Shown in pieces: positions 25,893 to 34,599 of a stretch of DNA of 64,000 nucleotides. The DNA comes from Actinoplanes italicus. Its GTDB lineage: Bacteria; Actinomycetota; Actinomycetes; Mycobacteriales; Micromonosporaceae. Location: assembly GCF_003001815.1 (NCBI RefSeq), contig NZ_PVMZ01000005.1, forward strand, positions 124,001 through 188,000, given 5' to 3'. Position numbers and translations under genes: made by a program. Numbering within the stretch: position 1 is the first letter of the stretch; each line of letters starts with the position of its first letter. A model generated the notes under the pieces. That model was given only the letters and a program-made list of their open reading frames with translations, was not told the origin of the DNA and did not search any database.

Positions 25893-26309
25893 GTGAACTG
25901 GCAGAACGCCGTCGTGGCGGCGTCGTCCAACGATACGTCCTACAGCCTGGGATACCTGGTGGGCAGGCTGTTCTGCTGCCTCGTCGTCATCGGCGGCATC
26001 GTGACGGCGATCGTGCTGGCGGTCCGGTCGTCACGCAACCGGTCCGCGGCCCGCAACGTCGGCAAGGGGCCGTACCCGCCGCCGGGCTACCCACAGCAGG
26101 GGTACCCGCCGCAGGGTCAGCCACCGCAGGGGTACCCGCCGCAGGGTCAGCCACCGCAGGGCTACCCGCCGCAGGGTTACCAGCCGCCGCCCGGCTATCA
26201 GCCACCACCCGGTCAGCAGCCTCCGCCGGGCACGTACCCGCCACCGCCGTACGGCCAGAATCCGCCGCCCCCGCCTCCGCAGGATCCCCCGTACCCGCCG
26301 CAGCCGTGA
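25893..26309 (+). CDS. Small membrane protein with long Pro/Gln-rich tail (paralogue 2)
   Basis: 138 residues from GTG 25893; AGGAGG is seven bases upstream, whereas the in-frame GTG at 25887 is too close to it. N-terminus NWQNAVVAASSN matches its upstream paralogue. One membrane helix (LFCCLVVIGGIVTAIVLAV), RSSRNRSAARNVGKG, then about 75 residues of YPPQGQPPQG-like repeats. The tail should be disordered and may bind partner proteins or wall. Its stop overlaps the start of the glycosylase-like gene (GTGA). Confidence 0.75.
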   Translation: MNWQNAVVAASSNDTSYSLGYLVGRLFCCLVVIGGIVTAIVLAVRSSRNRSAARNVGKGPYPPPGYPQQGYPPQGQPPQGYPPQGQPPQGYPPQGYQPPPGYQPPPGQQPPPGTYPPPPYGQNPPPPPPQDPPYPPQP

Positions 26310-27427
26310 TCAGTTTCTCCCTCGATCAGGTTCTGGCGTGGCGGATGCACCGGCAGTTCCTCGCCCGGCCCGCGGACAACTCGGCCGAGGCGATCGTCGG
26401 ACGGCTCTGCGGCGTGCAGGCCCAGGTCGCCTCGGCCGCGGAGCTGGCCGTCGCCGTACGCCATCCGTCCCCCACCGGCGGCGAGGCGGCCAGAGCTCTG
26501 CAGCAGCGCAGCCTGATCAAGGTGTGGGCGATGCGCGGCACGCTGCACCTGCTGACACCCGGCGACGCGCCCGCATACCTCAGCCTGCTGGCCGCGGCCC
26601 GCACCTGGGAGAAGGGCTCCTGGCAGAAGACGTTCGCCACCACCGCGCAGCTCGCCGCGATCACCGGCGCCACGCGCGAGATCCTGCCCGGCCGGGTCCT
26701 CACCCGTGAACAGCTGACCGCGGAGATCCTCGACCGCACCCGCGACGACGCGCTGGCGGAACTGCTCCGCTCCGGCTGGGGCACGGTCCTCAAGCCGCTG
26801 GCCTGGCAGGGCTTGCTGTGCAGCGGCCCGAGCGACGGCAACAGGGTCACGTTCACCAGCCCCGAGACGTGGATCGACGGCTGGGCCGGCCTGCCGGACC
26901 CCGGCGAGGCCGCCGAGCGGGTCATCCCCGCGTACCTCGGCGCCTTCGGTCCCGCCACGATGGAATCGTTCGACCAGTGGCTGATCCGCGGCACGTCGAA
27001 GAAGGCGTCGCTGCGCGGGTGGTTCGCCGCTCTGACCAGCTCAGGCGTCCTCACCGAGGTGGAGATCAACGGCCGGCCGGCGTACGCCCGGACAGCCGAC
27101 CTGGACGACATCGCCGCCACCGAACCGGCGTCTCCCGTACGGCTGCTCCCGGCGTTCGACCAGTTCGTGCTCGGCCCCGGCACCAGGGAGGAGCACATCA
27201 TCGCCCCGCACCGCCGCCCGCTGATCAGCAAGGCGGCCGGCTGGATCTCCCCCGTCGTGGTCGCCGCCGGCCGCGTCGCCGGCACCTGGGAATCCACCGA
27301 CGGCGGCATCGCGGTCACCCTGTTCGCCGAGGCGGACCCCGTACCCGAGAAGGAACTCGCCGCCGAGGCCGACCGCCTCGCGGAACTCACCGGAAGCCGT
27401 CCCGGCCTGACCGTGACCACCATCTGA
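26306..27427 (+). CDS. AlkZ/YcaQ-family winged-helix DNA glycosylase-like protein
   Basis: 373 residues of the HTH_42 (winged-helix, AlkZ/YcaQ) family. The active-site QxQ motif is visible as GVQAQVASAAE near residue 38. Further family marks are KVWAMRGTLHLL, LLPAFDQFVLGPG and APHRRPLISKAAGWISPVVV. Characterised members excise alkylated bases or unhook DNA crosslinks, including self-resistance enzymes in antibiotic clusters; no such cluster is visible here. The GTG start overlaps the preceding stop by 4 bp. Confidence 0.85.
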   Translation: MISFSLDQVLAWRMHRQFLARPADNSAEAIVGRLCGVQAQVASAAELAVAVRHPSPTGGEAARALQQRSLIKVWAMRGTLHLLTPGDAPAYLSLLAAARTWEKGSWQKTFATTAQLAAITGATREILPGRVLTREQLTAEILDRTRDDALAELLRSGWGTVLKPLAWQGLLCSGPSDGNRVTFTSPETWIDGWAGLPDPGEAAERVIPAYLGAFGPATMESFDQWLIRGTSKKASLRGWFAALTSSGVLTEVEINGRPAYARTADLDDIAATEPASPVRLLPAFDQFVLGPGTREEHIIAPHRRPLISKAAGWISPVVVAAGRVAGTWESTDGGIAVTLFAEADPVPEKELAAEADRLAELTGSRPGLTVTTI

Positions 27428-27490
27428 CCGGAGAACGGCCGGCCGCTGTGGTCGAGGCCGGGCACGCCGGAGATGTGGATACACCGCTGA

Positions 27491-27970
27491 TCAGTCGTCG
27501 CCGCAGCCTTGGCCGTCGCCGTCCCGGTCGAGGTGCCGGGCGTAGCCGGGATCGCCGCGGCGGATCGGGGCCGCTCCCGCGGCGCGGACGGCGTCGCAGT
27601 TCTTGTAGTACACGGACTTGGGACTCTTCGTCGTCGGCTTCGGCGTGCTGGTGGTCCGCGTCGGGCTCGGCTTCCTGGTTCGCGGGGCGGTCGTCGTCCT
27701 GGCGGGCGCCGGCTTACTGCGCACGGTTCCGGGCGAGGTCGAGCGAGCCGGCTTTCCGGTGGCGGTGGCCGTCTCGCCGGTGGCGCCTGTGGGAGCGGTC
27801 TCGCTGAACGACGCGGCCCGGTTGCCGTCGGTGTCGTCGGCGAAGTATCCGATGGCCGTGAAGCCGCCACAGCAGAGGACGAGAATGCCGGCGGTCAGGC
27901 CGCCGATCACTTTCCAGGGAGCCGGTTTCGGGGCGGGCGGACTCGGTGGGTACGGCGGACGGTATGCCAT
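27491..27970 (-). CDS. Membrane-anchored Excalibur-domain protein
   Basis: 159 residues from ATG 27970 (AAGG upstream). Pro-rich cytosolic start (AYRPPYPPSPPAPKPAPWK), a membrane helix (VIGGLTAGILVLCCGGFTAIGYF), a long Thr/Pro/Lys-rich outer linker, and a C-terminal Excalibur domain (YYKNCDAVRAAGAAPIRRGD, then DRDGDGQGCG). The DxDxDGxxC core is a Ca-binding EF-hand-like motif with a disulfide. Such domains are common in actinobacterial and Bacillus surface proteins. Confidence 0.85.
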   Translation of the reverse strand: MAYRPPYPPSPPAPKPAPWKVIGGLTAGILVLCCGGFTAIGYFADDTDGNRAASFSETAPTGATGETATATGKPARSTSPGTVRSKPAPARTTTAPRTRKPSPTRTTSTPKPTTKSPKSVYYKNCDAVRAAGAAPIRRGDPGYARHLDRDGDGQGCGDD

Positions 27971-28232
27971 CCGACAACCTTGGCCGCGCGGGTGATCGCC
28001 GTCGATTCCACATTCGGACGGAGCTCGGGGATGTTCGGCCGCACCGGCACTACAGTGGAACGAGGCGTTCCGGCTGGAACAGGATCGGCATCTTTCCGGG
28101 ATGTAACTGAACCGCATTCAGGGCTCACGATGCAGGCAGGCGCCACGGAACCACAGTCGACTTTCGGCGCCGATCCACTGTCACCCGTACGGCGGCCAAG
28201 CCGTGGGTGCGTGAAACCTGGAGGGGCCGACC

Positions 28233-29321
28233 ATGATGTTCTCCCACCGATGGGCCATAGCGGCCGCGACCGTCCTACTCCTCTCCCCCGCCGTTCCGGC
28301 GTCGGGGGCAACGGCAGACCCGGGTCTGAGTACGGCCTATCTCGGCGACTGGGGCCACGGCGGCTACGTCAACAACGCCAACGAGCGCGGCGACGTCATC
28401 GGCGCCCTCAACGACGAGAACGTCAATCCGCAGCCGGTGCTGTGGCCGCGCGACGGCGCCCCGATCCGGATCGACGTCGACCGTGGATCTCCGTCCGCCG
28501 TCAACGAGCGCGGTGACGTGGTCGGCGACAACTGGCTGTGGAGCGACGGCCAGGTGCGAACACTGGCCGACATCTCCCAGCGGATGCGGTCGGTGGACAT
28601 CAACGACCGCCGGCAGATCACCGGCACCGTCGCGGATCCCTCCGGGGTGGAGCGGATGTTCGTGTGGCAGGACGGGCGGTTCACCTACTTCAACGCACCG
28701 GCCGGCCTGCACGGCGGTCCGCGCAGCATCAACAACCGCGGTGAGGTGCTCGGCTCTCTCACCGACGCGAGCTGGTCGGTCCGGTACGGATTCGTCTGGC
28801 GCGCCGGCCGGATGACCATCCTGAAGCCTGTCGGCGGCAACGTGCTGGAGCCTCGGGCCATCAACGACCGCGGTCAGGTCACCGGCTACACCAGCCTGGC
28901 GGGTTCCGAGGTGCTGCACCCCTTCCTCTGGCAGGACGGCCGGATGCGGGACCTGCTGGCCGGACGCCCGGACGTGAGCGGGCGGGCCTGGGACGTCAAC
29001 AACGCGGGTGACGTCGTCGGCAACGTCGGGAACAAAGCCGCCGCGTGGCGGGGCGGCCGCCAAGTCGATCTGGCCGTTCCCGGTCGGTACTCCGATGCCC
29101 GTGACATCAACGAGCGCGGCGATGTCACCGGCACGACGATCGCAGGAGAGCCGTCCCAGGGCCACGTCTTCCGCTGGCGCGAGGGTCGTGTGCTGCTCTC
29201 CGAGGGTCATTCCACCTACACGAGCCTGCAGGTCACCCGGATCGACGGTCACGGTCGCGTCGCCGGGCTGATCGATGACATGGTCGTTCCGCCGCGTCCG
29301 ACGCGCTGGGTGGCCGGCTGA
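28233..29321 (+). CDS. Secreted HAF-like repeat protein
   Basis: 362 residues, ATG 28233 with GGAGGGG upstream. Signal peptide (FSHRWAIAAATVLLLSPAVPA). The mature protein repeats a motif of the form N-[ERD]-RG-xVxG followed by a W-x-DGR turn (INNRGEVLGS, INDRGQVTGY, INERGDVTGT; LWQDGRM, FVWRAGRM), about seven times. This is characteristic of extracellular HAF-repeat beta-propellers. No catalytic motif. Function unknown. Confidence 0.82.
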   Translation: MMFSHRWAIAAATVLLLSPAVPASGATADPGLSTAYLGDWGHGGYVNNANERGDVIGALNDENVNPQPVLWPRDGAPIRIDVDRGSPSAVNERGDVVGDNWLWSDGQVRTLADISQRMRSVDINDRRQITGTVADPSGVERMFVWQDGRFTYFNAPAGLHGGPRSINNRGEVLGSLTDASWSVRYGFVWRAGRMTILKPVGGNVLEPRAINDRGQVTGYTSLAGSEVLHPFLWQDGRMRDLLAGRPDVSGRAWDVNNAGDVVGNVGNKAAAWRGGRQVDLAVPGRYSDARDINERGDVTGTTIAGEPSQGHVFRWREGRVLLSEGHSTYTSLQVTRIDGHGRVAGLIDDMVVPPRPTRWVAG

Positions 29322-29347
29322 GCTCCCGGGGCGCCCGGGACGCGTGG

Positions 29348-29809
29348 TCACCAGCCTCGCGTTCCCGGGCCACCCTTGAACGGGCCGATGATGTCCGGGG
29401 TGATCCAGCCGCCGTAGAAGTCACCCTCCTGCGGCTCGACCAGCACACCGGCGACCCGGCACTCGTCGACCCGGCTCGGGTAGAAGGCGACGGCTCCCAC
29501 GATCTCGGCGTATGCGGGTGACGGCCGCTCGTACGACCAGCCGACCTGCCGCACCCGGCTCTCGCCGACGACGAGATCCCAGTAGGTCGCGACACCCTTG
29601 AACTCGCAGTACGACCGCCCGTCGCCGGCTTCCAGCACACCGTCGGCGATGTCCTCCCGGGGCACGTAGTAGACCGGCGGATGCGAGGTCTCGAGCACCC
29701 GCCAGCACCGGTCGCTGTCGACGATCGTCCGCCCCGCATGCATCACCAGCACGCGCGCGGAGATGCGCTCCACCCTTGGCGGACGCGGATAGTCCCAAAC
29801 CGACTCCAT
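29348..29809 (-). CDS. DUF427-domain protein
   Basis: 154 residues from ATG 29809, where the recognised domain begins (ESVWDYPRPPRVE). DUF427 landmarks: TSHPPVYYVPREDI, SYCEFKGVATYWDLVV, AYAEIVGAVAFYP. A short cytoplasmic beta-rich protein of unknown chemistry. The reading frame stays open upstream to 30469 through the repeat array, but that part is repeated low-complexity sequence and is not likely translated from there. Confidence 0.85.
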   Translation of the reverse strand: MESVWDYPRPPRVERISARVLVMHAGRTIVDSDRCWRVLETSHPPVYYVPREDIADGVLEAGDGRSYCEFKGVATYWDLVVGESRVRQVGWSYERPSPAYAEIVGAVAFYPSRVDECRVAGVLVEPQEGDFYGGWITPDIIGPFKGGPGTRGW

Positions 29810-29850
29810 CACCCCAGTCTGCCCGCTCTCCCCCGCAGACCCTGTGCTGT

Positions 29851-30240
29851 TCCGCCCCGACAGCAACCCAAAACACACAAGAACGCGCGGCACACGGAAG
29901 GCGGCGGCCGGAAGGCTCCCACCCACCACAGCAGATCTTGTGCCGTTCCGCCCCCACAGCAACCCAAAACACACAAGAACGCGCGGCACACGGAAGGCCC
30001 CACCCACCACAGCAGATCTTGCGACCTCCCGCCCCGACAGCAACCCAAAACACACAAGAACGCGCGGCACACGGAAGGCCCCACCCACCGCAACAGATCT
30101 TGCGACCTCCCGCCCCGACAGCAACCCAAAACACACAAGAAGGCGCGGAGCGCGGAAGGCTCTCCAGCACCGCAACAGATCTTGTGACCTTCCGCCCCGA
30201 CAGCCGCCCAAAACACACAAGATCGCGCGGCGCACGGGAG
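29851..30240. repeat. Direct-repeat array, five copies of about 81 bp
   Basis: The core CAACCCAAAACACACAAG starts at 29864, 29960, 30041 and 30122; a variant (CCGCCCAAAACACACAAG) starts at 30204. Spacings are 96, 81, 81 and 82 bp. Each unit also carries CGCGCGGCACACGGAAGG, a CCACCCACC tract, CAGATCTTG and CCGCCCCGACAG. The last copy is the most diverged. It fills the space between the divergent DUF427 and glycosyltransferase genes. Confidence 0.9.
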
Positions 30241-30371
30241 GCGGCGGCCGGAAGGCAGAAGGCGGAGCACGGGAGGCGGAAGCCGGAAGGTGGAAGGCGG
30301 AGCGCGGAAGGCGGAGGCGGGAGGCCGACGCGGAACGCGGTAGGCGGGAGGCCGACGCGGAACGCGGTAGG
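30241..30371. repeat. Purine-rich GGCGGA low-complexity repeat
   Basis: A run of GGAAGGCGGA-like units following the array, ending in two perfect copies of a 27-bp unit starting GCGGGAGGCCGACGCGGAAC at 30317 and 30344. It ends about 40 bp before the glycosyltransferase start. Confidence 0.8.
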
Positions 30372-30410
30372 CGGAGGGGCGGCGGAGGGCGGCTGTTGGA
30401 GCTTAGATTG

Positions 30411-31592
30411 ATGGGCATGGCTACCGTCGCGTTCTTCGCTCCGGCTGCCGCCGGGCATGTCAACCCCACGCTGGGGCTCGCCGCCGAACTCGTGCGGCGT
30501 GGTCACCGGGTCACCTACGCCACCACCGGAACGTACGCGGAGCGGGTCGCCGAGACCGGCGCCGAGGTCGTCCCCGTCACCTCCACCTGGGAAGGGGGCG
30601 GCGACGCGGACATTCCGCAGTTTCACGGCCGGGAGCTCGTACGAGCGATGGATGTGCTTCTGAAAGAGACGAAGTCGATGCTGGCGCAGCTGCACGACAC
30701 GGAGCGGCCCGACGTGGTGGTCCATGACGGGACGATGGGCTGGTGGGGCCGGATCCTCGCGCGCCGGTGGCAGGTGCCGTCGGTGGAGACCTGGCCGAAC
30801 CTGGTCAGCAACGAGCACTGGGCGATGTCGCAGAAGTACACGACGTTCAATCCGCTGAGTCCGGCGTTCCTGCTGATGGCCGTCCGGCTGAGCCGCTTCC
30901 TGAAGAAGCAGGGAGCGGAGGGCATGCAGGCGTTCATGAGCGGCGACGCGGCGGTGGTGCGGCTGGTGACGCTGCCGCGGGCCTTCCAGTACGCCGGGGA
31001 GACGTTCACGGATCGGTACGAGTTCGTCGGCCCGCTCATCAACGAGCGGAATTACCAGGGCGGCTGGGCGCCGGCCGGGAAGGGTGGTCTGCCGGTGCTG
31101 CTGGTCTCGCTCGGCACCGCCTACAACGACCGGCCCGAGTTCTACCGGACCGTGCTGGGTTCGGCGGCCGACCGGCCGTGGCAGGTGGTGCTGGCCGTCG
31201 GCGGCGCCGACCTCGACGCGCTCGGTCCGGTGCCCGCCAACGTGGAGGTGCACCGGCAGGTGCCGCAGCTGGCGGTGCTGCGCCACGCCAGGGCCTTCGT
31301 CACGCACGCCGGGATGGGTAGCACCATGGAGGGCCTGCACTTCGAGGTGCCGCTGGTGGCGATACCGCAGATGGCCGAGCAGCGGGCCAACGCCGACCGC
31401 ATCGCCGAACTCGGTCTCGGCGCCGTGCTGCCGCCGGAGGGGATCACCGCGGACGCGCTGTGGACCGCCGTCGAGCGCGTGGCCGGCGACGAGCGCATCC
31501 GGGAACGACTGGCCTGGATGCGCGGCGAGATGACGGCCGCGGGCGGCGCCCCGGCTGCGGCCGACGCTGTCGAACGGGCACTCGGCAATTAG
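30411..31592 (+). CDS. Macrolide-type GT1 glycosyltransferase
   Basis: 393 residues from ATG 30411 (GGAG nine bases upstream). N-terminal GT-B motif VAFFAPAAAGHVNPTLGLA; C-terminal nucleotide-sugar site (FVTHAGMGSTMEGLHFEVPL then QMAEQRANADRI), the MGT/UGT signature with His and Glu. The family transfers glucose or similar from a UDP- or dTDP-sugar to macrolides, phenolics or lipids; soluble. No biosynthetic cluster adjoins it, so it may serve antibiotic inactivation or glycosylation of a small metabolite. Confidence 0.9.
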   Translation: MGMATVAFFAPAAAGHVNPTLGLAAELVRRGHRVTYATTGTYAERVAETGAEVVPVTSTWEGGGDADIPQFHGRELVRAMDVLLKETKSMLAQLHDTERPDVVVHDGTMGWWGRILARRWQVPSVETWPNLVSNEHWAMSQKYTTFNPLSPAFLLMAVRLSRFLKKQGAEGMQAFMSGDAAVVRLVTLPRAFQYAGETFTDRYEFVGPLINERNYQGGWAPAGKGGLPVLLVSLGTAYNDRPEFYRTVLGSAADRPWQVVLAVGGADLDALGPVPANVEVHRQVPQLAVLRHARAFVTHAGMGSTMEGLHFEVPLVAIPQMAEQRANADRIAELGLGAVLPPEGITADALWTAVERVAGDERIRERLAWMRGEMTAAGGAPAAADAVERALGN

Positions 31593-31664
31593 GTTCTGAC
31601 CGTTTCTGATCTCTCAGAGATTGACGCAGCGGACCACTGGCCAGTGGTGATTGCCACATTCGGT

Positions 31665-31677
31665 TACGGTGTCGGAA
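31665..31677 (+). promoter_or_regulatory. Candidate leaderless promoter -10 box (EACC1 gene)
   Basis: TACGGT, six bases before ATG 31677, with no ribosome-binding site. This placement would start the transcript at the start codon. Confidence 0.45.
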
Positions 31678-32069
31678 TGCCAATCAGCCCGGAATCCGGT
31701 GGCGACATGCGCGTGAAGATCATCATTGACGGCGACGAATCCGGCGATTCGGCAGTCGAGCTGCGGAAATGGCTGCGTACCGATGAGGATCTGACCGGCG
31801 TCGAGGTGGATTTCGTGGCGCCGGATGTCCGGCCGGACGAGATGTCGGGCGGCATCGCCGAGGCGCTGATGGCGACGGCCGGGGATCCCGGTGTCCTCGG
31901 GGCGCTGATCGGAGCGGTGGGTGGATGGGTCACCGCGCGGGCGTCGGCCCGCCGCACCCGGATCCGGGTGAAGGTCGGCGAGCGCGAGATCGAGATGGAA
32001 GGCCCGGCGCTGCAGGATCCGGAGGGTGTGGCCCGCCGCCTGCGCGGCGAGCTGGGCGAGGCGCCGTGA
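31677..32069 (+). CDS. EACC1-like effector-associated constant component
   Basis: 130 residues from ATG 31677; GTG 31644 and ATG 31707 are alternatives. Layout fits EACC1: a beta-rich start (VKIIIDGDESGD), LRKWLRTDEDLTGVEVDFV, a central hydrophobic Gly/Ala segment (VLGALIGAVGGWVTA) and a basic/acidic C-terminal strand pair (RTRIRVKVGEREIEMEG). EACC1 proteins are constant partners of variable effectors such as caspases in bacterial conflict systems; their biochemistry is not settled. The caspase gene starts 1 bp after its stop, so they are co-translated. Confidence 0.72.
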   Translation: MPISPESGGDMRVKIIIDGDESGDSAVELRKWLRTDEDLTGVEVDFVAPDVRPDEMSGGIAEALMATAGDPGVLGALIGAVGGWVTARASARRTRIRVKVGEREIEMEGPALQDPEGVARRLRGELGEAP

Positions 32070-32070
32070 C

Positions 32071-34599
32071 ATGCGGCTACCAGACTTCACGGAGTCGCGC
32101 GCCGTGCTCATCGGCACGGCGAGGTACGACAACCCGTACCTGGCGAATCTGCCCGCAGCCGCCAACAACGTCACCGAGCTAGAGTCTCGCCTGACCGATT
32201 CTGCATATTCCGGCTTCCGCCGTGAGAACTGTGCCAGCGTCGTGAATCCGCGAAGTGACCGCGAGGTTCTTCTCCCCTTGGCGAAGGCGGCGGAAGAGGC
32301 GCGCGATCTGCTGTTCGTCTATTTCGCCGGGCACGGGATCCTGGGTGAGAACGGTGGCCTGCGGCTGGGCCTGCGAATCTCCCAGCGCAAGCCTCCGACG
32401 ATGTCCGTGCGGTTCGACGAGTTCTCCGAGTTGATCCTGGGTAGCTCCGCCCGTACCAAGGTCGTCGTCCTGGACTGCTGCTACAGCGGTCGAGCGACAG
32501 CGGACCTGCACATGTCCGGCGAGGCCGACTCGCCTGACGACGAGGCCGTCGAGCAGGCCGCGGCGCAACTCGACACCCGTGGCCTGTACGTCCTCACGTC
32601 CAGCGCCGGCAACAAGCCCTCACTGGCGCCGGAGGGCGAGAGGTTCACGGCGTTCACCGGCCGGTTGCTGGACCTCATCGACTCCGGCATACCGGGTGGA
32701 CCGGAACTGCTCACAATGCAGGCGCTGTACGCGGCGGTCGACGAGGAGTTGCAGCACCGCAAGCTGCCCAGGCCGCAGCAGTACAACAGCAACCTCGCGG
32801 GCGAGGCCGCACTGTTCCGCAATCGCGCGCTGTTGCGGCCCGCGGCGACCACCGAGGTGAAGAGGGTCGTCGGCCGTCATCGGCGTCCGTGGCGGCCACC
32901 GACGGACCCCGCGGCGCGCGGATGGCTCCGGGCGGCCGGCGGCGGTCTCTGCCTCGTCCTGGCGGCGGGCGCGATGGCCGCGTCGGAGAGCGTCGCACCG
33001 GTTCCGGCGCCGTGCGCCGCGCCGACCGCGATCCGGATGCTGGTGCCGCTGGACGCGGTCGAGATGTTCACCGGCATCGCCGACGACTACGAGTACGCCA
33101 CCCGCGGCGGCGGCTTCTGCCAGCGGGTGCGGGTGAACGTCTCCGGCGCGTCCCGCGACGACGCCGCGCGGGCGTTCGCGCTGTCCTGGCGTACCCCGCC
33201 GGACGCCTCCGACCAGGACCGGCTGCTGCTGCGCCGGGTCGGCCTGCCGCCGGACGTGTGGGTCGCCGACCTGGGCGTCGACATGGCCGCGGTGCAGGCC
33301 ACCGTAGCCGGGATCGACGGCGCCGAGGTGAGCATCCCGGGCGACCCGGAGCGCTGGTCGCTGGCCGAGTCGCCCATCGTGCTGGCCGAACCGGGCGTAC
33401 CGGGTGACGCCCCGACCAACCGGGTCAGCCTGGAATGGAGCGAGATCGTGGCGGGCCGCGACACCGGCCGCCGCATCACCGGTGTCGTCCGCCCGGATCC
33501 CGACACCACGACGGTCGGCCGGCTGGTCAACGCGTCGCTGTACCGCGAGGACGTGGAGTCGCCCGCGGCACACAGCCGGGTGCAACGACTGCTGGACATC
33601 GCCGCGGTGAACGCCGGGCAGGGCATCGGCGCGCCGGACGTCGCCGGGCTGCTGTGCCGCCCGGACCGTACCGCCCTGATCGTCGCCGAATGGCAGCTGG
33701 TCCGGCACAACGCGAGCCGGTGCGGCGACACCGGGCAGGCCCCGTGGAACTACCTGTACCCGTCGGACACCCGCTGGCTCGACTACCCGATGGTCCAGCC
33801 GGCGTGGGCGCGGGAACAGAGCGATCGGATCCGGCGTACGGCCGACGACTTCACCAGCTGGCTGCGCACCTCGGCCGGCGACCGGGCACTGGCCGGCAAC
33901 GGGCTGCGCCCGCGAAGTGTCGGCCCGGACGCCGGGATGATCGGCCGCAACGGCGCGCAGACGGGCTGGTTCATCAAGATGCCCTATCGGACGGGCACCG
34001 CGGATCTGGAGCGGGCGGCCACGGCGTACGAGACGGCCAGACAGCCGGCCACCGTCCTGGTCGCGATCGACGGCTCGGGGTCGATGACGGCGCGCAGCGG
34101 CGGGCGGACCAGGTTCGACGCTGCTCTCGACGGCATCGCCGCGTCGGTCGCGGCGATGGGCCCGCGCGACGACTTCGGGCTGTTCGTCTTCTCGACGGCG
34201 ATCAAGGGCGGGATCACCGAGATCGCCGGGGACGCGGCGAGGGCCACCCAGCAGGCACGCGGCTACCCGCCGGCCGGTGGCACGCCGCTGTACCAGGCCG
34301 TGGACCACGGGGTACAGAGGCTGCGCGAGGGCAAGGGCGCGGCACCGGGCACCGACCGGCACCGGATCCTGGTGGTCCTGACCGACGGCGAGGACACGAC
34401 CAGGCACGCGCTGCCGCAGCTCACCGACGACTCCGTCCAGGTCGTGATCGTCAACGTGGGCATGTCCGGATGCCCGGACGCCAAGCTGTCGGCCCTGACG
34501 AAGCGGCACGGTGACTGCATCGGCGTGCCGTCCGGGCTGGTCGATGTCAAGGTCACCGAACAGATCGAACGGCTGTGGCAGAAGGAGGCGGCGCGATGA
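32071..34599 (+). CDS. EACC1-associated caspase with membrane helix, SBP-like and vWA domains
   Basis: 842 residues from ATG 32071. Caspase domain 1-260: RAVLIGTARYD, catalytic His88 (FVYFAGHGILG) and Cys137 (VVVLDCCYSGRA). A basic stretch (GRHRRPWRPP) precedes one membrane helix at about 285-305, placing the caspase inside and the rest outside. The outer part starts with a solute-binding-protein-like domain (PTAIRMLVPLDA, later PPDVWVADLG, YEYATRGGGF) and ends with a vWA domain from about 650 with an intact MIDAS (VAIDGSGSMTAR, PAGGTPLYQA, VLTDGEDTT). It looks like a receptor caspase: outside ligand binding activating an inside protease. Stop overlaps the next start (ATGA). Confidence 0.82.
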   Translation: MRLPDFTESRAVLIGTARYDNPYLANLPAAANNVTELESRLTDSAYSGFRRENCASVVNPRSDREVLLPLAKAAEEARDLLFVYFAGHGILGENGGLRLGLRISQRKPPTMSVRFDEFSELILGSSARTKVVVLDCCYSGRATADLHMSGEADSPDDEAVEQAAAQLDTRGLYVLTSSAGNKPSLAPEGERFTAFTGRLLDLIDSGIPGGPELLTMQALYAAVDEELQHRKLPRPQQYNSNLAGEAALFRNRALLRPAATTEVKRVVGRHRRPWRPPTDPAARGWLRAAGGGLCLVLAAGAMAASESVAPVPAPCAAPTAIRMLVPLDAVEMFTGIADDYEYATRGGGFCQRVRVNVSGASRDDAARAFALSWRTPPDASDQDRLLLRRVGLPPDVWVADLGVDMAAVQATVAGIDGAEVSIPGDPERWSLAESPIVLAEPGVPGDAPTNRVSLEWSEIVAGRDTGRRITGVVRPDPDTTTVGRLVNASLYREDVESPAAHSRVQRLLDIAAVNAGQGIGAPDVAGLLCRPDRTALIVAEWQLVRHNASRCGDTGQAPWNYLYPSDTRWLDYPMVQPAWAREQSDRIRRTADDFTSWLRTSAGDRALAGNGLRPRSVGPDAGMIGRNGAQTGWFIKMPYRTGTADLERAATAYETARQPATVLVAIDGSGSMTARSGGRTRFDAALDGIAASVAAMGPRDDFGLFVFSTAIKGGITEIAGDAARATQQARGYPPAGGTPLYQAVDHGVQRLREGKGAAPGTDRHRILVVLTDGEDTTRHALPQLTDDSVQVVIVNVGMSGCPDAKLSALTKRHGDCIGVPSGLVDVKVTEQIERLWQKEAAR

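Noticed and set aside
29851..30240. CRISPR array in the 81-bp repeats
   Set aside because: Whole units are similar, with no unique spacers, and no cas genes are present.
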